Below, one piece after another: positions 62,231 through 64,000 of a stretch of 64,000 nucleotides of DNA. Source of the DNA: Bacillota bacterium. GTDB taxonomy: Bacteria; Bacillota; UBA4882; UBA8346. A program made the position numbers and the translations under genes. The stretch spans positions 1 to 64,000 of the forward strand of contig JAFABB010000050.1 of assembly GCA_023426245.1 (NCBI GenBank). The letters are read 5' to 3'. Under the pieces are notes generated by a model. It was not told the origin of the DNA and ran no database searches. It was given only the letters and a program-made list of their open reading frames with translations. Positions within the stretch are counted from its first letter, which is position 1; each line of letters begins with the position of its first letter.

Positions 62231-63946
62231 ATGGTTCAAAAGGATTCGATTACAATTGTACTTTGCGGGGAAGCCGGACAAGGTATTCAAACCATTGAGG
62301 CCTTTTTGACTCAGCTCTTTAAAAATGCCGGATTTCATATTTTTGCCGCTAAAGAATATATGTCAAGGATTCGGGGCGGCTGCAATTCCACGGAAATTAG
62401 AGTTTCTTCCCATCCCGTGGCTGCATTCTCCGAACCGATCGATCTTTTGATACCCCTTGACAAGGAAGCGATTCCTCATTTAGGGAAAAGGATAATCTCA
62501 GAAACTAAAATAATCGGTGAAGTTGCCAAGATACTTCCTCCGGATGGTATTTCCGTAGAAGATGTTCCTTTTTCAAAAATAGCTGCCGAAATTGGGAACC
62601 CGGTATTCGCTAATACGATAGCCTGTGGTGTAATTGCGGGTCTGTTCGCTATTTCTCCTGAACTAACTTCGAATCAGGTGAGAAAATTTTTTGCCTTAAA
62701 AAGTGATGAGATTGTTAATAAGAATTTAGTGGCGGTCGAAAGAGGTTATCAATTAGGGATTCAACTTCGTACCGTACACTCCGGTCAATATCTATTCGAC
62801 TTGCCCGTCGATTCTAGCGTTCAAAATCATATGATTGTCAATGGCGCAGAAGCCGTTTCCTTAGGAGCTCTGGCGAGCGGCTGTAATTTTATCTCTTCAT
62901 ATCCAATGTCTCCAGGAACGGGAGTGCTCACCTATTTGGCTCAATACTCAAGTGACTTCCCGATAGTTGTTGAGCAGGTTGAAGATGAGATTTCCGCTAT
63001 CAATATGGCTTTGGGAGCTTGGTATGCTGGTGCCCGCGCGATTGTTACAACCTCCGGAGGAGGTTTCTCTCTAATGACTGAAGGAATCAGCCTGGCCGGA
63101 ATGATTGAATCACCTGTAGTCGTTCATCTGGCCCAACGTCCGGGGCCGGCAACCGGTTTGCCGACACGGACCGAACAAGGGGATTTGGAATTGGTCGTTT
63201 ATGCGGGCCATGGGGAGTTCCCCAGGATTGTCCTGGCTCCTGGTAACATTGAAGAAGCTTTTTATCTTACGCAAAAAGCTTTTCAATTGGCGGATCAATT
63301 TCAAGTACCGGTCTTTGTCCTTACCGATCAATATCTTGTCGATTCCTACAGTGATATTCCGGTACTTGATCCAACAAGGTTCCCGGTGGCAGGGCAGATA
63401 GTAGAGACTTCTCCCGATTATCAACGCTATCGATTCACGAGTACAGGAATCTCACCCCGCGGTATTCCTGGTTACGGTAAGGGACTGGTGGGAGTTGACA
63501 GTGACGAACACGATGAAGTAGGGCATATTACAGAAGATTTGGATTTGCGGATCCGGATGAATCAAAAGAGGCTTAAAAAGTTGTCTTATATTAAAGAAGC
63601 CAGTATTTCTCCGGAATTGGTTGGAAATCCCGATTACCGTACTCTGCTCATCGGTTGGGGCTCCACTTATGAAATGGTCAAGGAAGCAATGAAGATGCTT
63701 GATCGTGCTGAACTGGCATTTCTTCATTTCAAACAAGTTTTTCCCTTGCCGCCTGAGACTTCAACCTATCTTAAAAAGGCAACCCGAGTGGTTGTCATTG
63801 AGAGTAACGCCACGAATCAGTTTGGTAAAATAATTAAGTTGGCAACAGGTATTTCAATTCAAAACCAAATTCTGAAATATAACGGAATGCCGTTTTCCGT
63901 CGAGGAACTCGTGGAAAGAATTCTGGAAATATGCGGGGAGGAGTGA
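62231..63946 (+). CDS. korA: 2-oxoacid:ferredoxin oxidoreductase, fused gamma-alpha subunit
   Basis: Protein of 571 aa: an N-terminal gamma domain (GEAGQGIQTIEAFL, SRIRGGCNSTEIRVSS) fused to an alpha domain (GAEAVSLGALASGCNFISSY, PMSPGTG, VVEQVEDEISAINMALGAWY, TTSGGGFSLMTEG, RPGPATGLPTRTEQGDL). This fused layout is that of 2-oxoglutarate-type (KorA) enzymes; another 2-oxoacid is possible. TAAGGAGATGG precedes the ATG. It links carbon flow to reduced ferredoxin, which is also the electron source of nitrogenase. Confidence 0.88.
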   Translation: MVQKDSITIVLCGEAGQGIQTIEAFLTQLFKNAGFHIFAAKEYMSRIRGGCNSTEIRVSSHPVAAFSEPIDLLIPLDKEAIPHLGKRIISETKIIGEVAKILPPDGISVEDVPFSKIAAEIGNPVFANTIACGVIAGLFAISPELTSNQVRKFFALKSDEIVNKNLVAVERGYQLGIQLRTVHSGQYLFDLPVDSSVQNHMIVNGAEAVSLGALASGCNFISSYPMSPGTGVLTYLAQYSSDFPIVVEQVEDEISAINMALGAWYAGARAIVTTSGGGFSLMTEGISLAGMIESPVVVHLAQRPGPATGLPTRTEQGDLELVVYAGHGEFPRIVLAPGNIEEAFYLTQKAFQLADQFQVPVFVLTDQYLVDSYSDIPVLDPTRFPVAGQIVETSPDYQRYRFTSTGISPRGIPGYGKGLVGVDSDEHDEVGHITEDLDLRIRMNQKRLKKLSYIKEASISPELVGNPDYRTLLIGWGSTYEMVKEAMKMLDRAELAFLHFKQVFPLPPETSTYLKKATRVVVIESNATNQFGKIIKLATGISIQNQILKYNGMPFSVEELVERILEICGEE

Positions 63947-63951
63947 AAAAG

Positions 63952-64000
63952 ATGAATACTATAGATTCAGCCGATATCAGTTGGTGTCCCGGATGCGGGA
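63952..64000 (+). CDS. korB: 2-oxoacid:ferredoxin oxidoreductase beta subunit, start only
   Basis: ATG at 63952 behind GGGGAGGAG opens MNTIDSADISWCPGCG before the window ends. The CPGCG motif is the first pair of cluster-binding Cys of the thiamine-pyrophosphate beta subunit. It follows korA by five bases. The rest lies outside. Confidence 0.8.
   Translation, partial: MNTIDSADISWCPGCG

Overview
The window looks like a chromosomal piece of an anaerobic, nitrogen-fixing Gram-positive bacterium (Bacillota, Clostridia/Limnochordia-like; inferred). The basis is strong AGGAGG-type ribosome binding sites, frequent GTG/TTG starts, a homocitrate synthase split into alpha and omega subunits as in Clostridium pasteurianum, NifI1/NifI2 PII proteins, a 2-oxoacid:ferredoxin oxidoreductase, YesM/YesN regulators and a GlnR/TnrA-like box. 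No rRNA, tRNA, CRISPR array, transposase or prophage gene was seen.

Layout. (1) 1-11.1 kb: an ABC importer of the SsuABC/TauABC/NMT1 type with two paralogous binding proteins, one permease and one ATPase, a chemoreceptor, and two paralogous two-component systems that share an unusual multi-pass membrane sensor and nearly the same DNA-recognition helix. (2) 11.1-28.3 kb: a sugar island. It holds a ROK repressor, class II aldolase, a phosphoglucose isomerase homologue with an altered phosphate loop, a YesM/YesN pair, a family-1 sugar importer, a cytoplasmic Cys-type sulfatase, mannose-6-phosphate isomerase, a LacI regulator, a PfkA-family phosphofructokinase and a divergent triosephosphate isomerase. 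Two promoters carry the same pair of palindromes at the same 49-bp spacing, which ties the ROK gene and manA into one regulon. (3) 28.3-32.6 kb: a LarA-like protein, two TauE/SafE exporters and a methyltransferase.

(4) 32.6-44.2 kb: the iron-only nitrogenase operon anfH-anfD-anfG-anfK-nifB-nifI1-nifI2-nifV(omega)-nifV(alpha), followed by a class I glutamine amidotransferase, a flavin-binding PNPOx-like protein, anfO and an unrecognised 313-aa beta-repeat protein. The operon starts from a good sigma-A promoter with an exact GlnR/TnrA-type box just upstream. A 102-bp two-hairpin repeat lies between anfG and anfK, and a second full copy closes the operon. (5) 44.3-49.1 kb: molybdate handling. 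mop and two tandem HTH/PBP regulators, with a small unlisted gene between them, are divergent from modABC. This is the expected wiring for Mo control of an alternative nitrogenase. (6) 49.1-51.0 kb: mostly non-coding, with a 42-bp repeat array, two or three small genes, hairpins and a consensus promoter. (7) 51.0-55.2 kb: molybdenum cofactor genes (MoeA-like, moaC, moaA, MOSC, XdhC-like). (8) 55.3-62.0 kb: a PAS histidine kinase/NarL pair, a stand-alone receiver and a PAS-GGDEF-HD-GYP protein. (9) 62.2-64.0 kb: korA and the start of korB, cut by the window edge.

The strongest candidates for undescribed biology are the extra genes at the 3' end of the anf operon, the tandem molybdate regulators with their interposed 46-codon gene, the two-hairpin repeat that starts at stop codons, the two loci with 21-bp-periodic tandem repeats, and the paralogous sensor kinases of the importer.
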